DNA of 57,530 bases from Eubacterium barkeri (GCF_900107125.1 NZ_FNOU01000019.1:4849-62378); one strand, 5' to 3'; positions 25,517 to 34,317 are shown, numbered from the stretch's first letter. Notes: generated from the letters alone by a model not told the origin. A program made the numbers and translations.

Positions 25517-26332
25517 TTATTCTCCTTCTACACTTTCTTTTTTAAGAAAAATCGTTCCAATTTCCCGGCCATCTAAAATCTCATAAAGACCTCGGACATC
25601 CTCACCCGATGCGATGATCGTATGGATTCCACGCTCTGTAGCATACCGGGCGGCGCCAATTTTCGTCACCATCCCACCTGTTCCGAGTCCGGAGGTGGAG
25701 CAACCGGCACTTTTGATAACAGCCGTATCAATTTGCTCAACCACCGGTACCAACCTGGCATCCTCATGCTTGGCTGGATTACAATCATACAGCCCAGCCA
25801 CATCCGATAGAATAACCAGCAGGTCCGCGTTCACCAAGCTTGCGGTCATAGCTGAAAGAATATCATTATCCCCAAAGCACTCCTCCTGGATTTCATCCGT
25901 GGACACACAGTCATTCTCATTAACAATGGGAATAATCCCCCGTCCCATGAGTGCCGTAAAGGTATTTTCAGCATTAGTCCGCTTGATTTCATTTTGAAAG
26001 ACATCCTTCGTCAGAAGGATCTGCCCAATATTTTGATGGTAATCATCAAAAAACTTATGATAAATTTCCATCAAAAGGCCCTGACCTACAGAAGCCGCCA
26101 CCTGCTTTTCTTCTAACTTAACTGGTCGCTGTTCCATCCCCAGGCGGTTCATCCCACAGCCAATGGCTCCAGAAGAAACTAAAACAATCTGCTTCCCGCT
26201 GCTGACCAAATCGGTCAGAACCCGCGCCAGATGATCCAGCTTCCGAAGATTAAGCTTTCCGTCGGGGTGGGTAACGCAGGTCGTCCCCATTTTGATCACG
26301 ATCCTCTGTGCTGATAATATTTCCTTGCGCAT
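25517..26332 (-). CDS. proB: Glutamate 5-kinase without PUA domain
   Basis: Phosphorylates glutamate to start proline synthesis. The 271 residues form only the amino-acid-kinase domain: IVIKMGTTCV, LVSSGAIGCGMNRL (about 52), VNENDCVSTDE (about 139), FGDNDILSAMTA, and the GLGTGGMVTKIGAA loop (about 216). The C-terminal PUA domain of the E. coli enzyme (367 residues in all) is absent, as in some Firmicutes. GGAGG precedes the ATG. Unusually, no proA follows; instead come a small membrane protein and a lipid glycosyltransferase. Confidence 0.9.
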   Translation of the reverse strand: MRKEILSAQRIVIKMGTTCVTHPDGKLNLRKLDHLARVLTDLVSSGKQIVLVSSGAIGCGMNRLGMEQRPVKLEEKQVAASVGQGLLMEIYHKFFDDYHQNIGQILLTKDVFQNEIKRTNAENTFTALMGRGIIPIVNENDCVSTDEIQEECFGDNDILSAMTASLVNADLLVILSDVAGLYDCNPAKHEDARLVPVVEQIDTAVIKSAGCSTSGLGTGGMVTKIGAARYATERGIHTIIASGEDVRGLYEILDGREIGTIFLKKESVEGE

Positions 26333-26387
26333 TCTAGCCTCCCACGCCTGATGATTCCAATGCCCCTTTCAGGGTTCATTTATAAAT

Positions 26388-26416
26388 AGTGTACCAAAGA
26401 TTCCTTTGAAATTCAA
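26388..26416 (-). promoter_or_regulatory. Promoter of the proB unit
   Basis: Minus-strand TTGAAT, 17 bases, TACACT, about 55 bases upstream of the proB start. Confidence 0.55.
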
Positions 26417-26477
26417 ATGTTATCTGCATTGTCCTCCGCCGAATGATGTGCTTTCTAATAAAAAACGTCTCCCAAAA

Positions 26478-27245
26478 TTACTCGTCCGTTACCACAACCG
26501 CCCAGCCCACATTCGGAACAGCCGCATAGCTAGCCTCGTGATATCGAAGGCCCTCCCAATACCCGCAGTTGCCAGTCTCTTCTTTAAGATAGGTACTGGA
26601 CAGGGTTTTTCCAAGGGCCGCAATGGGGGCCGGCGCAGCCGTCGCCGCCAGCCACTCCTTCTGTCCATTTGGCAGCCACCGAAGGGCGTCATTGTGATTG
26701 CCCAGCAAATAAACTATCTGTCCCTGCTGAGCCACAGCCTGGGCTGCACAATCAAAATCCGACAGAAGAACCTCCACCTCCCACAAACCATAAAAAGCCA
26801 TGGGCTCAAAATCCATGGATCGGTTCAATACCCGCATAACTGGTTCACCCTGCTGTTCCTCTAATCCTGCAAAGGTCATGAGATGCCCACTTAGACGGGT
26901 AAAGGTAAAGGTTTGATCCTCCCTGGAGCCAATACGTCTGGTATTGGTGGACCACAGAACCGTTCCCTGGGATTCCTTTAGCGTCAAACTCCGATATTCT
27001 GGGTGAGCCGCCTGATAATCCAATACCTGGCGGGATACCCCTTCTAAATTCCCCGTATTCCCAGAGCGCAAATAAGCATCCAACCCCAGGGAGCTGCCCA
27101 GCGCCTGGGCCTGATCATAATCCTCTGCAATTTGATTTGAAAGCTCTGCTGACTGACGGCTGAAATCATGATCTCCAGCCTGGGTACATCCGGTAATCCC
27201 GACGATAATCACGATAAAGATTCCCCAAAGAACGCTTTTTCTCAT
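26478..27245 (-). CDS. Lipoprotein with Cache-like sensor domain
   Basis: A 255-residue exported lipoprotein. The signal MRKSVLWGIFIVIIVGITGC ends in a lipobox, giving a lipid anchor at Cys20. The rest resembles an extracellular double-Cache fold: an N-terminal helix (QSAELSNQIAEDYDQAQALG), EYRSLTLKESQGTVLWSTN, and the closing segment AVPNVGWAVVVTDE, which is typical where Cache domains meet a membrane helix. Here the protein stops instead, so it would be a free sensor or binding module. AAAGGAGG precedes the ATG. It is divergent from the 859-residue gene, with a shared A/T-rich promoter region. Confidence 0.7.
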   Translation of the reverse strand: MRKSVLWGIFIVIIVGITGCTQAGDHDFSRQSAELSNQIAEDYDQAQALGSSLGLDAYLRSGNTGNLEGVSRQVLDYQAAHPEYRSLTLKESQGTVLWSTNTRRIGSREDQTFTFTRLSGHLMTFAGLEEQQGEPVMRVLNRSMDFEPMAFYGLWEVEVLLSDFDCAAQAVAQQGQIVYLLGNHNDALRWLPNGQKEWLAATAAPAPIAALGKTLSSTYLKEETGNCGYWEGLRYHEASYAAVPNVGWAVVVTDE

Positions 27246-27273
27246 TACATCCTCCTTTATTAATATTACTTAT

Positions 27274-27303
27274 ATTATAATATGTTATCCTATTTAAATT
27301 CAA
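27274..27303 (-). promoter_or_regulatory. Promoter region between the divergent lipoprotein and ATP-grasp genes
   Basis: Minus-strand TTGAAT, 18 bases, TATAAT serves the lipoprotein. The sequence ATATTATAATATG is nearly palindromic and gives a TATAAT on the plus strand too, so the -10 elements of both genes may overlap. Confidence 0.5.
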
Positions 27304-27342
27304 ATAACACATAAAACAGAAGCTAAAACAAAGGAGAACCCC

Positions 27343-29922
27343 ATGGCAGCCTTCGATCGTATTGACTCCGGCCTTCCAGAAATGGATAGAGCCTTTGACC
27401 ATATCCGTTTGGGCGATAATGTAGTGTGGCAGGTAGAGGCCCTGGATCATTTTAAAATTTTTGCGCTCCCCTTTGCCAGGCAAGCCATCACCGATGGGCG
27501 CAATATGGTTTATATTCGTTTTGCCTCCCACGAGCCACTATTGTTACCCCAGCCAGGTCTCAAGATTTACACCCTGCGGCTTTCCCATTATTTTGAAACC
27601 TTCACCGTGGAGATCCATAACATCATTGAGCGTGAGGGTCCTGAAACCTTTTATATTTTCGACTGCCTTTCTGAACTCCAAGTCGCCTGGTCCACAGACC
27701 TTATGATGAGTAATTTCTTCCGCTTAACCTGTCCATTTTTATTCAAACTGGATACAGTGGCATACTTTCCCATCCTCAGGGGTCGGCACTCCTTTGATGC
27801 CATCGCCCGAATCCGGGAAACCACCCAGATCCTGTTGGATGTCTATGCCGACGATCATACGTGCTACGTCCATCCCCTGAAAGTCTGGCAGCGCTACTCA
27901 CCCTCAATGTTCCTCCCCCATGCCTACGATGCCGCCACCAATACCTTTACCGCCCTCACAGACGGCGTCCGTATCAGCCGCTTTTACACCTTGCTGGATC
28001 GTGATGGCGCATCGAGCGAAACCCAGGATTTAGATAGCTGGGATCGATTCTTTACCCTTGCCAAACTACAGTACGATAATGGCCTGCTAAACGACGCCCA
28101 TCAGACCACTATCTGCCAAACCATGATGACGAGAGACCCCCAGATGCAGGCCCTCATCCTAAAGCACTTCACCCCAAAAGATTTTTTCTCTATCCGCAGC
28201 CGGATGATCGGTACCGGAATGATTGGCGGTAAGGCCTGTGGCATGCTCCTTGCACGGAAGCTCGTGGAAAAACACCTGCCCCAGTGGCGCACAAATTTAG
28301 AACCCCACGATTCTTTCTATATCGGCTCCGATGTTTTTTATTCCTATATCGTCCAAAATGACTGCTGGAATCTCCGACTGCGCCAACGGACCCCCCAGGA
28401 ATATTTCTCCATTGCCGAGGATTTGGCCCATGCCCTGAGACATGGGTGCTTTGCCGAGGATATCCGGGAAAAATTCCGGAGAATGCTAGAATACTTTGGC
28501 CAGACCCCTATTATCGTTCGATCCAGCTCTATTCTAGAAGATGGCTTTGGCAATGCCTTTGCCGGCAAATACGAATCCGTCTTCTGTGTCAACACCGGAG
28601 ATTTGGATACCCGCCTGGCGGCCTTTGAAGATGCCGTTCGCATTGTCTATGCCAGCACCATGAACCCATCGGCATTGGAATATCGTAAGCGTCGGGACCT
28701 TGACGGACAGGATGAGCAAATGGCCCTCTTAGTTCAACGGGTATCCGGCTCCTGGCTCGACAAGCTCTTCATGCCCTCCGCCGCAGGGGTCGGTTATTCC
28801 ACCAGTACCTATCGTTTCACCCCGGGGATGGATATTTCCGCAGGAATGCTGCGCCTTGTTATGGGCCTGGGCACCCGTGCCGTGGATCGAACCGAAGGGG
28901 ATTATCCCAGGCTTTTAAGCCTCAGCGATCCTCTGGTTCGTCTCGGTGCCACCTCTGCTGAACGTCATCGCTTTTCCCAACACCAGATTGACGTACTGGA
29001 TACAGAGTCCGTCTCCCTAGAGGCCATTCGCTTAGAATCCCTTTTGCCCCAATTGCCGGAGGATCTGGTTAAAACCCTTTTGGAACGGGATACCGACGCC
29101 GAACGCATGTTTAGGGAACGGGGAGAATATCGTAAAGTTTATTATATCTCCTGCCAGGGCCTCGTCAAAAATACCGATTTCACCGAAATGATGGGGAGTA
29201 TACTGGACACCCTGGAAAAAGAGTATGATTATCCTGTCGATATTGAGTACACCATTAATGTGGGAAAGGAGGGAGAGTTCGTCATCAATCTACTCCAATG
29301 CCGTCCCCTCCAGGTTTGCGAAAGCGGCGGGGTCTGCCATATCCCCATGCTTCATCCAGGAAACACGTATTTTCACATCCAGGGCACCAGTATGGGCAGC
29401 ACCAGAACCGAGAATATGGATATTTTAGTCGTTGTCGATCCCAAGGCATACTACGATTACGAATACGCAAAGAAACCTAAAATTGCCAATCTTATTGGAG
29501 AAATCAACACCTACTACAAAAATCAGGGTCTTCAAATGATGCTCATCGTCCCGGGCCGCATTGGCACCTCCTCCCCAGAACTGGGTGTCCCTGTGGTCTT
29601 TGCCGATATTTCTGAGTTTTCTGTCATCTGTGAAGTCGCCTATTCCGCTGCAGGCTATCAGCCAGAGCTGTCCTACGGCAGCCATATGTTCCAGGATTTG
29701 GTGGAAAGCAACATGCTGTACTGCGCCATTTTTGAAAATGACCATACGAAAGTCTTCAAGCCCAGCCTGTTATCTGACAATCCTAACCGCCTGCCCACAC
29801 TTTTCCCAGAGTCTGCCCCCCTTGCAAGCATCCTATCCCTTTACACCCTCACCGGTCAGAACTTCCGCTTGTACCATAATATGGAAAAGGACGAAACGCT
29901 CTGTGGCTTTGAGGAAGAATAA
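27343..29922 (+). CDS. RecA/KaiC-like domain fused to PEP/pyruvate-binding (PPDK-N) ATP-grasp domain
   Basis: 859 residues, function unknown. Residues 1-200 look like a KaiC/RecA fold (opening SGLPEMDRAFDHIRLGDNVV, then FYIFDCLSELQ as a Walker B-like strand), but the expected P-loop reads QVEALDHFKIFA and lacks GxxxxGK[ST]. From about 285 a PPDK N-terminal domain follows: GTGMIGGKACGMLLARKL, IIVRSSSILEDGFGNAFAGKYESV (about 386-409) and EFVINLLQCRPLQV (about 645-660). No phosphohistidine swivelling domain (GGxTSHxA) and no PEP-binding barrel are present. The last 200 residues are unassigned. AAGGAG precedes the ATG. A regulatory or phosphotransfer role rather than PEP synthesis is inferred. 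Confidence 0.75.
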   Translation: MAAFDRIDSGLPEMDRAFDHIRLGDNVVWQVEALDHFKIFALPFARQAITDGRNMVYIRFASHEPLLLPQPGLKIYTLRLSHYFETFTVEIHNIIEREGPETFYIFDCLSELQVAWSTDLMMSNFFRLTCPFLFKLDTVAYFPILRGRHSFDAIARIRETTQILLDVYADDHTCYVHPLKVWQRYSPSMFLPHAYDAATNTFTALTDGVRISRFYTLLDRDGASSETQDLDSWDRFFTLAKLQYDNGLLNDAHQTTICQTMMTRDPQMQALILKHFTPKDFFSIRSRMIGTGMIGGKACGMLLARKLVEKHLPQWRTNLEPHDSFYIGSDVFYSYIVQNDCWNLRLRQRTPQEYFSIAEDLAHALRHGCFAEDIREKFRRMLEYFGQTPIIVRSSSILEDGFGNAFAGKYESVFCVNTGDLDTRLAAFEDAVRIVYASTMNPSALEYRKRRDLDGQDEQMALLVQRVSGSWLDKLFMPSAAGVGYSTSTYRFTPGMDISAGMLRLVMGLGTRAVDRTEGDYPRLLSLSDPLVRLGATSAERHRFSQHQIDVLDTESVSLEAIRLESLLPQLPEDLVKTLLERDTDAERMFRERGEYRKVYYISCQGLVKNTDFTEMMGSILDTLEKEYDYPVDIEYTINVGKEGEFVINLLQCRPLQVCESGGVCHIPMLHPGNTYFHIQGTSMGSTRTENMDILVVVDPKAYYDYEYAKKPKIANLIGEINTYYKNQGLQMMLIVPGRIGTSSPELGVPVVFADISEFSVICEVAYSAAGYQPELSYGSHMFQDLVESNMLYCAIFENDHTKVFKPSLLSDNPNRLPTLFPESAPLASILSLYTLTGQNFRLYHNMEKDETLCGFEEE

Positions 29923-29944
29923 CAGCGTGGTTAATGCATAAAAA

Positions 29945-29967
29945 AGAGACGGCTCATCGCCGTCTCT
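29945..29967. terminator. Terminator of the symporter gene, convergent region
   Basis: AGAGACGGC / GCCGTCTCT stem with a five-base loop. A T-run follows on the minus strand (TTTTTT), behind the symporter stop. It may also stop plus-strand transcripts of the 859-residue gene, though without a T-run. Confidence 0.8.
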
Positions 29968-29972
29968 CACTG

Positions 29973-31325
29973 TTAATAAACAATAATACCCATTCCCTCT
30001 AAAATTGAGCTAATTAAAATAGCAACAATACAGATGGGGGCAATATATTTAATCATCACCACAAACATCTTCTTCCGTTTAAAACCTGAGCCGCCATCAA
30101 TTTCATCCACAATAACTTTTGTATCGATGAGATGCCCAACAAAAATACAGGTCAGAATGGCCCCCACAGGCATTAGCACGGAATTGGTAATAAAATCAAA
30201 GAAGTCAAAGAAGCCCATCCCAAGGAGGGTTACATTACTCCACAGACCAAAGCTTAAAGAGGAGGGAATTCCCAGGACAATCGCCATTCCCGAAACAATC
30301 AGCACCGCTTTATTTCGGCTCCATCCAAAGCCATCGCGAACCGAGGCAACCACAGCCTCCAGCAAAGAAATTGAAGAGGTCAGTGCGGCAAAGAGGACCA
30401 GCACAAAGAACAGTGCCCCCATTAGAGATCCCATTCCCATACTTTCAAATACCTTAGGCAATGTAACAAACATCAGCCCCGCCCCTTTATTCAGCGCATC
30501 TGGATTTCCCCCAGAAAAGGCAAAGACTGCCGGAATAACCATAAAGCCGGCTAAAAAGGCAATCCCGAAGTCAAAGAGCTCTACCTGTTTAACCGCACTT
30601 TCCATGGGATCATCCTTCTTCATGTACGATCCGTAGGTAATCATAATCCCCATGGCCAGGGATAGGGAGTAGAACATCTGTCCCATAGCACCTAGAACGC
30701 CTTGAAAGCTGAAATTCTGCATATTTGGACAGAGATAATATTTTACCCCTTCCCAAGCGCCAGGCTGACACACTGAGTAAACTGCAATGATTACAGAGAG
30801 TACAATAAGAATTGGCATCAGGATCTTACTGGTCTTTTCAATCCCCTCTTTTACTCCCCGAACAACAATGACTGCCGTAATCACCACAAATAGAATTTGA
30901 AGTAAAATCGGCATAATCGGCTGGGCAATATAGCTGGAAAAATAATCATCTGCCGCAGTCAGCGGGCCTGCCCCCATTACAAAATCAGCCGTATACTTAA
31001 TAACCCATCCGCCAATGACACTATAGTAGGGAAAAATCAAAAATGCAACCAGCATTCCGATGATCCCAATAATATTCCATCCAGGCTTAAGGGCGCCATA
31101 TGCCTTCGATGGGCTCAACCGGGTGTGGCGTCCAATGGCCAGTTCTGCCGCCATAATGGTAAAACCCAGGGTTACCACAAATAAAATATAAAAAAGCAAA
31201 AAAATACCGCCGCCATATTTTGCAGCCAAATAGGGAAAGCGCCAAATATTCCCCAGTCCCACAGACGACCCAGCTGCCGCCATGATAAATCCGAGCTTAC
31301 TCGAAAAAGAACTCCGTTTTTCCAT
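29973..31325 (-). CDS. Sodium-dependent amino-acid transporter (NSS/SNF family)
   Basis: A 450-residue polytopic membrane protein of the neurotransmitter:sodium symporter family, which imports amino acids with Na+ in bacteria. The family signature LGFIMAAAGSSVGLGNIWRF followed by PYLAAKYGGGIF lies in TM1, with FSLSLAMGIMITYGSY in TM6. About eleven to twelve hydrophobic segments are seen, as in bacterial members. The ATG at 31325 is chosen because GAGGGAG lies nine bases upstream and the signature follows in the usual place. Substrate is unknown; bacterial relatives carry tryptophan, tyrosine, leucine or alanine. Confidence 0.9.
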   Translation of the reverse strand: MEKRSSFSSKLGFIMAAAGSSVGLGNIWRFPYLAAKYGGGIFLLFYILFVVTLGFTIMAAELAIGRHTRLSPSKAYGALKPGWNIIGIIGMLVAFLIFPYYSVIGGWVIKYTADFVMGAGPLTAADDYFSSYIAQPIMPILLQILFVVITAVIVVRGVKEGIEKTSKILMPILIVLSVIIAVYSVCQPGAWEGVKYYLCPNMQNFSFQGVLGAMGQMFYSLSLAMGIMITYGSYMKKDDPMESAVKQVELFDFGIAFLAGFMVIPAVFAFSGGNPDALNKGAGLMFVTLPKVFESMGMGSLMGALFFVLVLFAALTSSISLLEAVVASVRDGFGWSRNKAVLIVSGMAIVLGIPSSLSFGLWSNVTLLGMGFFDFFDFITNSVLMPVGAILTCIFVGHLIDTKVIVDEIDGGSGFKRKKMFVVMIKYIAPICIVAILISSILEGMGIIVY

Positions 31326-31440
31326 AAAAAATAACTCCCTCAAAAATTTATCTGTAATCTGTCTTCTTACAGCAGACACCAATTTGAGAGTATAACACAA
31401 CTGACCCGTTTAATCCAGAAAAAATTTTTAGAAACCGCTT

Positions 31441-31833
31441 TTAAAGCCGCATCCCGGAAATAATGGCCACCGCAACGTTAGTACCTAAATCGTCTGTTAT
31501 GGCCACACGATAGGTACACATCCGACGGCCCGCTTTTTCGCAAAAGGTTTCTGCGTAGAGGGCCGTCCCTTTTACCGCATTTAAAAAGCTCATGTGGCTA
31601 TCCACCGTAACAGTATGGGTGCTCCCTGTATTGGAGGCCACCGCAAAGGCAAAGTCTGCCAGGGTAAAAACCGCACCACCCATGACGCCTCCATTGGCAT
31701 TAAGATGGACCGGACGAAGGGTCATCCGACACTTCGCCCAACCCTCCTCCACCCCGATGATTTCCACCTGGGCCGCCTCTGTTGCAAAATGATCGCTTCC
31801 AAACCGTTCTCGTGTCTCTTCTAAAAGTCCCAT
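31441..31833 (-). CDS. PaaI-type hotdog thioesterase
   Basis: A 130-residue single hotdog domain. The pattern LNANGGVMGGAVFTLADFAFAV (His-Asn then Asp on the central helix) and TVTVDSHMSFLNAV marks the PaaI/YdiI group of acyl-CoA thioesterases. It begins one base after the ABC ATPase stop (TAA then A, ATG); a GTG at 31845 would overlap that gene. It therefore seems to be the last gene of the transporter operon, which hints that the imported compound or its product is handled as a CoA ester. Substrate is unknown. Confidence 0.85.
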   Translation of the reverse strand: MGLLEETRERFGSDHFATEAAQVEIIGVEEGWAKCRMTLRPVHLNANGGVMGGAVFTLADFAFAVASNTGSTHTVTVDSHMSFLNAVKGTALYAETFCEKAGRRMCTYRVAITDDLGTNVAVAIISGMRL

Positions 31834-31834
31834 T

Positions 31835-32464
31835 TTATGTCTCACTTTCTTTTATCCAATCCGCTTCATCACTTCCAATAACGGACAAATCAATTCGGTT
31901 TGTACACAGGCATTCCAGTTCTGCCGCATCATGGCTTACCAAAACCGTCGTGCGCCGGTCCCTTTGCCAAAGATTTAGAAAATCCTCCATGATTTGGCCC
32001 TTTAATGCCTGGTCCAGCCCTGTAAAGGGCTCGTCTAAAAGCAGGAGATCAGCGGATTTACAGAAAGCCCTGGCCAGGGCCACCCGCTTCTTCATCCCAC
32101 CGCTTAAGGTATCTGGCCGCTTATCCCCTACATCTGATAAACCCACCATTTTAAGAATCCCCTCAATCCGGGAGTGTTCTTCGGAAGACTCCAGCACGAA
32201 GGCAATATTCTGGCGTATATCATACCATGGCAATAAGCGGTTTTCCTGAAAGACGCAGGCAATTCTGTTTTCCCCGGGCAGTCCCAATACTTCTCCGGAA
32301 TCCGGAGTAATGAGATGGGCCAACAGCCGCAGCAGGGTTGTTTTTCCAACCCCAGAAGGCCCACAAATTCCAGTGACCGCCCCCTGGGGAAAAACAGCTG
32401 AAAAATGATTCAGCACCTGGTGACCATCATAGGCCACGTTAATATCCTTCAATTCAATATCCAT
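31835..32464 (-). CDS. ABC transporter ATP-binding protein (NitT/TauT type)
   Basis: The 209 residues hold Walker A GPSGVGKTT (35-43), Q-loop VFQENRLLPWY (SsuB/TauB/NrtD-like), signature LSGGMKKRVALARA (about 119), Walker B LLLLDEPF (about 138) and switch His in LVSHDAAE. It starts directly on the stop codon of the permease gene. It energises import through the permease encoded at 32465-33232. It is shorter than the typical 250 residues, lacking part of the C-terminal tail. Confidence 0.92.
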   Translation of the reverse strand: MDIELKDINVAYDGHQVLNHFSAVFPQGAVTGICGPSGVGKTTLLRLLAHLITPDSGEVLGLPGENRIACVFQENRLLPWYDIRQNIAFVLESSEEHSRIEGILKMVGLSDVGDKRPDTLSGGMKKRVALARAFCKSADLLLLDEPFTGLDQALKGQIMEDFLNLWQRDRRTTVLVSHDAAELECLCTNRIDLSVIGSDEADWIKESET

Positions 32465-33232
32465 TTACACCTCCCGTCCTCTAAGGACTAAGCGGACGCC
32501 ACCTTCAATAGCAAAGCTGGCCGCCACGAGGACCAGGGTCCATGCAAAAAGTGTCGGAGTTTCCAAATAAATTTTTGAATAATACAGCTCTATTCCCACC
32601 GAAGGCAGGGCATTAGCCAGCACCTCTGCCGTAACCGTCGCCTTCCATCCCATACCGATGGCATTCATCACCGCTGCCCGAAGATAAGGATGGACCGAGG
32701 GGAGATAAATTCCCCTCACCACCCGGGATGTTGATACCCCGAAGACCTGGGCCATCTCCAAAAGCTTAAGGTCCGTATTCCAGATCCCCTCAACAACATT
32801 CGTCCACACAATGGGAAAGCACACCATAAAAGAGACAACCAGGGGGACCCACCCCGATTTAACCCAGAGATTAATGAGGATAATCACCGAAACGATGGGA
32901 AGGGTCCGAAGAATGGTGGCTACGGGCTTCACTAAACAGTACACACCCTGCCAAAGCCCACAGATAACCCCCAAAACATAGCCCACCAATATCGAAATGG
33001 CGATGCCACCAAAGACCCGCAAAAGAGTCCATCCCACATCCCACCAAAATTTCTGTTCCAAAACGATGGTCCTCAGGGCCTGAAGGGTAGATATCGGGGT
33101 GGGAAGAATCAAATCGCTCCCCACCACCATGGAACCCCATTGCCAAAGAACTATCCAAAAAAGCACTGCCAAAGCACGAAGCCATGGCAGTGTTTTTTTC
33201 TGTTTAGTAGCTGATACTGTAAAACGCTTCAT
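32465..33232 (-). CDS. ABC transporter permease (NitT/TauT type)
   Basis: A 255-residue inner-membrane permease with six hydrophobic segments and the BPD_transp_1 EAA-loop region around EMAQVFGVSTSRVVRGIYLP (about 165-185). It resembles SsuC/TauC. The start at 33232 overlaps the end of the binding-protein gene by 29 bases and has GGAAGGTG just upstream; this long overlap suggests translational coupling. Substrate follows from the binding protein and is not known. Confidence 0.9.
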   Translation of the reverse strand: MKRFTVSATKQKKTLPWLRALAVLFWIVLWQWGSMVVGSDLILPTPISTLQALRTIVLEQKFWWDVGWTLLRVFGGIAISILVGYVLGVICGLWQGVYCLVKPVATILRTLPIVSVIILINLWVKSGWVPLVVSFMVCFPIVWTNVVEGIWNTDLKLLEMAQVFGVSTSRVVRGIYLPSVHPYLRAAVMNAIGMGWKATVTAEVLANALPSVGIELYYSKIYLETPTLFAWTLVLVAASFAIEGGVRLVLRGREV

Positions 33233-34178
33233 CCGGCACCTTCCCGCCGATGGATTTTGCATCATAGGAAGCTAAAGCCTGGTAGTAGGTTTGCAGATCT
33301 TCCTTGGCATCCCCTGGCGCAATGAGTGTAATGGCACAATTGGGTATGGCCTTTTGTGCTAAAGCTGCACTTTCCATAATGCCCGCATCCACCACCAATT
33401 GTCCAGCCTTTTCATCGGCAGTGTTAATGGTGTCCACGGATTTCTGATAGGCTTCCATGAATTGCTTAAACACCTTCTGATTCTTCTCGGCCCATTCCTT
33501 GTTGACCACGATACAGCCCATTTCTAACTTACTCCCCGTGGCATCCTCCCAGGCCTTGGTTAAATCCAGGGCATTTGCCAGCTTGGCATTTTTTGCTAAA
33601 GTCGCTGTGGCAAAGGGCTGGGGCAGCATTGCAATGGTCGCTTCTCCATTTGCCAGCTTAGCCGCCGCTTCTGCATGCTCACCCAACCACTCAATGGTAA
33701 CATCCTGACCTGGGGTCAAGCCATTTTTAGTCAACAAATAATTCAGAACATACTCCGGTGTCGATCCCTGTCCGGTAGCTACGCTGGTTTTGCCCTTCAA
33801 ATCCGCTATACTCCCAATGCCTTCTCCCTTGTCTGCCAGAATAGACAGGGTACCCAGGGTATTGACGGCACCTAATACAATGGAGCCCTCTGTTTTATTA
33901 TAAATGGTTGCTGCAGCGTTGGTGGGCACCGATGCAATCTGATAATCCCCATTGATGACACTGGCTACCACCTGGTCCGGAGCCGTGGACACCGTAAATT
34001 CTGCGGTGACCTTATCTCCTAGGTTCACCCCTTCCACAATCATCTGTGACATGCCGATTCCTGTGGGGCCAGACAGTGCCGCAATCTTAACGGTCTGGGG
34101 CTCTGACGCAGCCGAACACCCTGCAAATACCAGTACAGCCAAAGCCAGGGTGCAAATCGCCGATATTACCTTCTTCAT
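33204..34178 (-). CDS. ABC transporter substrate-binding lipoprotein (NitT/TauT/NMT1-like)
   Basis: A 324-residue lipoprotein. The signal MKKVISAICTLALAVLVFAG is followed by the lipobox Cys21. The mature part has the two-lobe type II fold of NMT1/SsuA-like proteins: KIAALSGPTGIGMSQM, QIASVPTNAAATIYNKT, GKTSVATGQGSTPEYVLNYL and IAMLPQPFATA. Members bind nitrate, sulfonates, thiamine precursors or other small molecules, and none can be chosen here. It is the first gene of a four-gene operon, driven by the promoter at 34238-34266 with a dyad over the -10. Confidence 0.88.
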   Translation of the reverse strand: MKKVISAICTLALAVLVFAGCSAASEPQTVKIAALSGPTGIGMSQMIVEGVNLGDKVTAEFTVSTAPDQVVASVINGDYQIASVPTNAAATIYNKTEGSIVLGAVNTLGTLSILADKGEGIGSIADLKGKTSVATGQGSTPEYVLNYLLTKNGLTPGQDVTIEWLGEHAEAAAKLANGEATIAMLPQPFATATLAKNAKLANALDLTKAWEDATGSKLEMGCIVVNKEWAEKNQKVFKQFMEAYQKSVDTINTADEKAGQLVVDAGIMESAALAQKAIPNCAITLIAPGDAKEDLQTYYQALASYDAKSIGGKVPDEAFYSISY

Positions 34179-34214
34179 TATAAAATCTCCTTTCCTTCCA
34201 GGTCAGTTCGCCTT

Positions 34215-34247
34215 TCCTGTGAGGTTTTTTTCTATTATATCACAGGA
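34215..34247. promoter_or_regulatory. Operator-like dyad around the ABC operon promoter
   Basis: Perfect eight-base arms TCCTGTGA / TCACAGGA (34215-34222, 34240-34247) enclose the -10 box and start region of the binding-protein gene. It could be a repressor site or a 5' hairpin. No known consensus is assigned. Confidence 0.5.
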
Positions 34248-34262
34248 CCCGAAGAAAGGTAA
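34234..34262 (-). promoter_or_regulatory. Promoter of the ABC transporter operon
   Basis: Minus-strand TTACCT, 17 bases, consensus TATAAT, about 55 bases upstream of the binding-protein start. The -35 is weak, which fits a regulated promoter. Confidence 0.55.
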
Positions 34263-34283
34263 CTCCCAAAGGTGCCCCAGGGC

Positions 34284-34317
34284 GAAAAAAACCACTACCC
34301 TGAAACAGCGTAGTGGC
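34284..34317 (-). terminator. Terminator of lon
   Basis: CCACTAC / GTAGTGG stem with an eleven-base loop, then seven T residues on the minus strand. Confidence 0.85.

Noticed and set aside
27343..29922. Annotation as phosphoenolpyruvate synthase or PPDK
   Set aside because: No phosphohistidine motif and no PEP-binding barrel are present in the 859 residues.
30034..30636. 200-residue plus-strand open frame opposite the NSS symporter
   Set aside because: Low-complexity antisense frame; the symporter signature on the minus strand is unambiguous.
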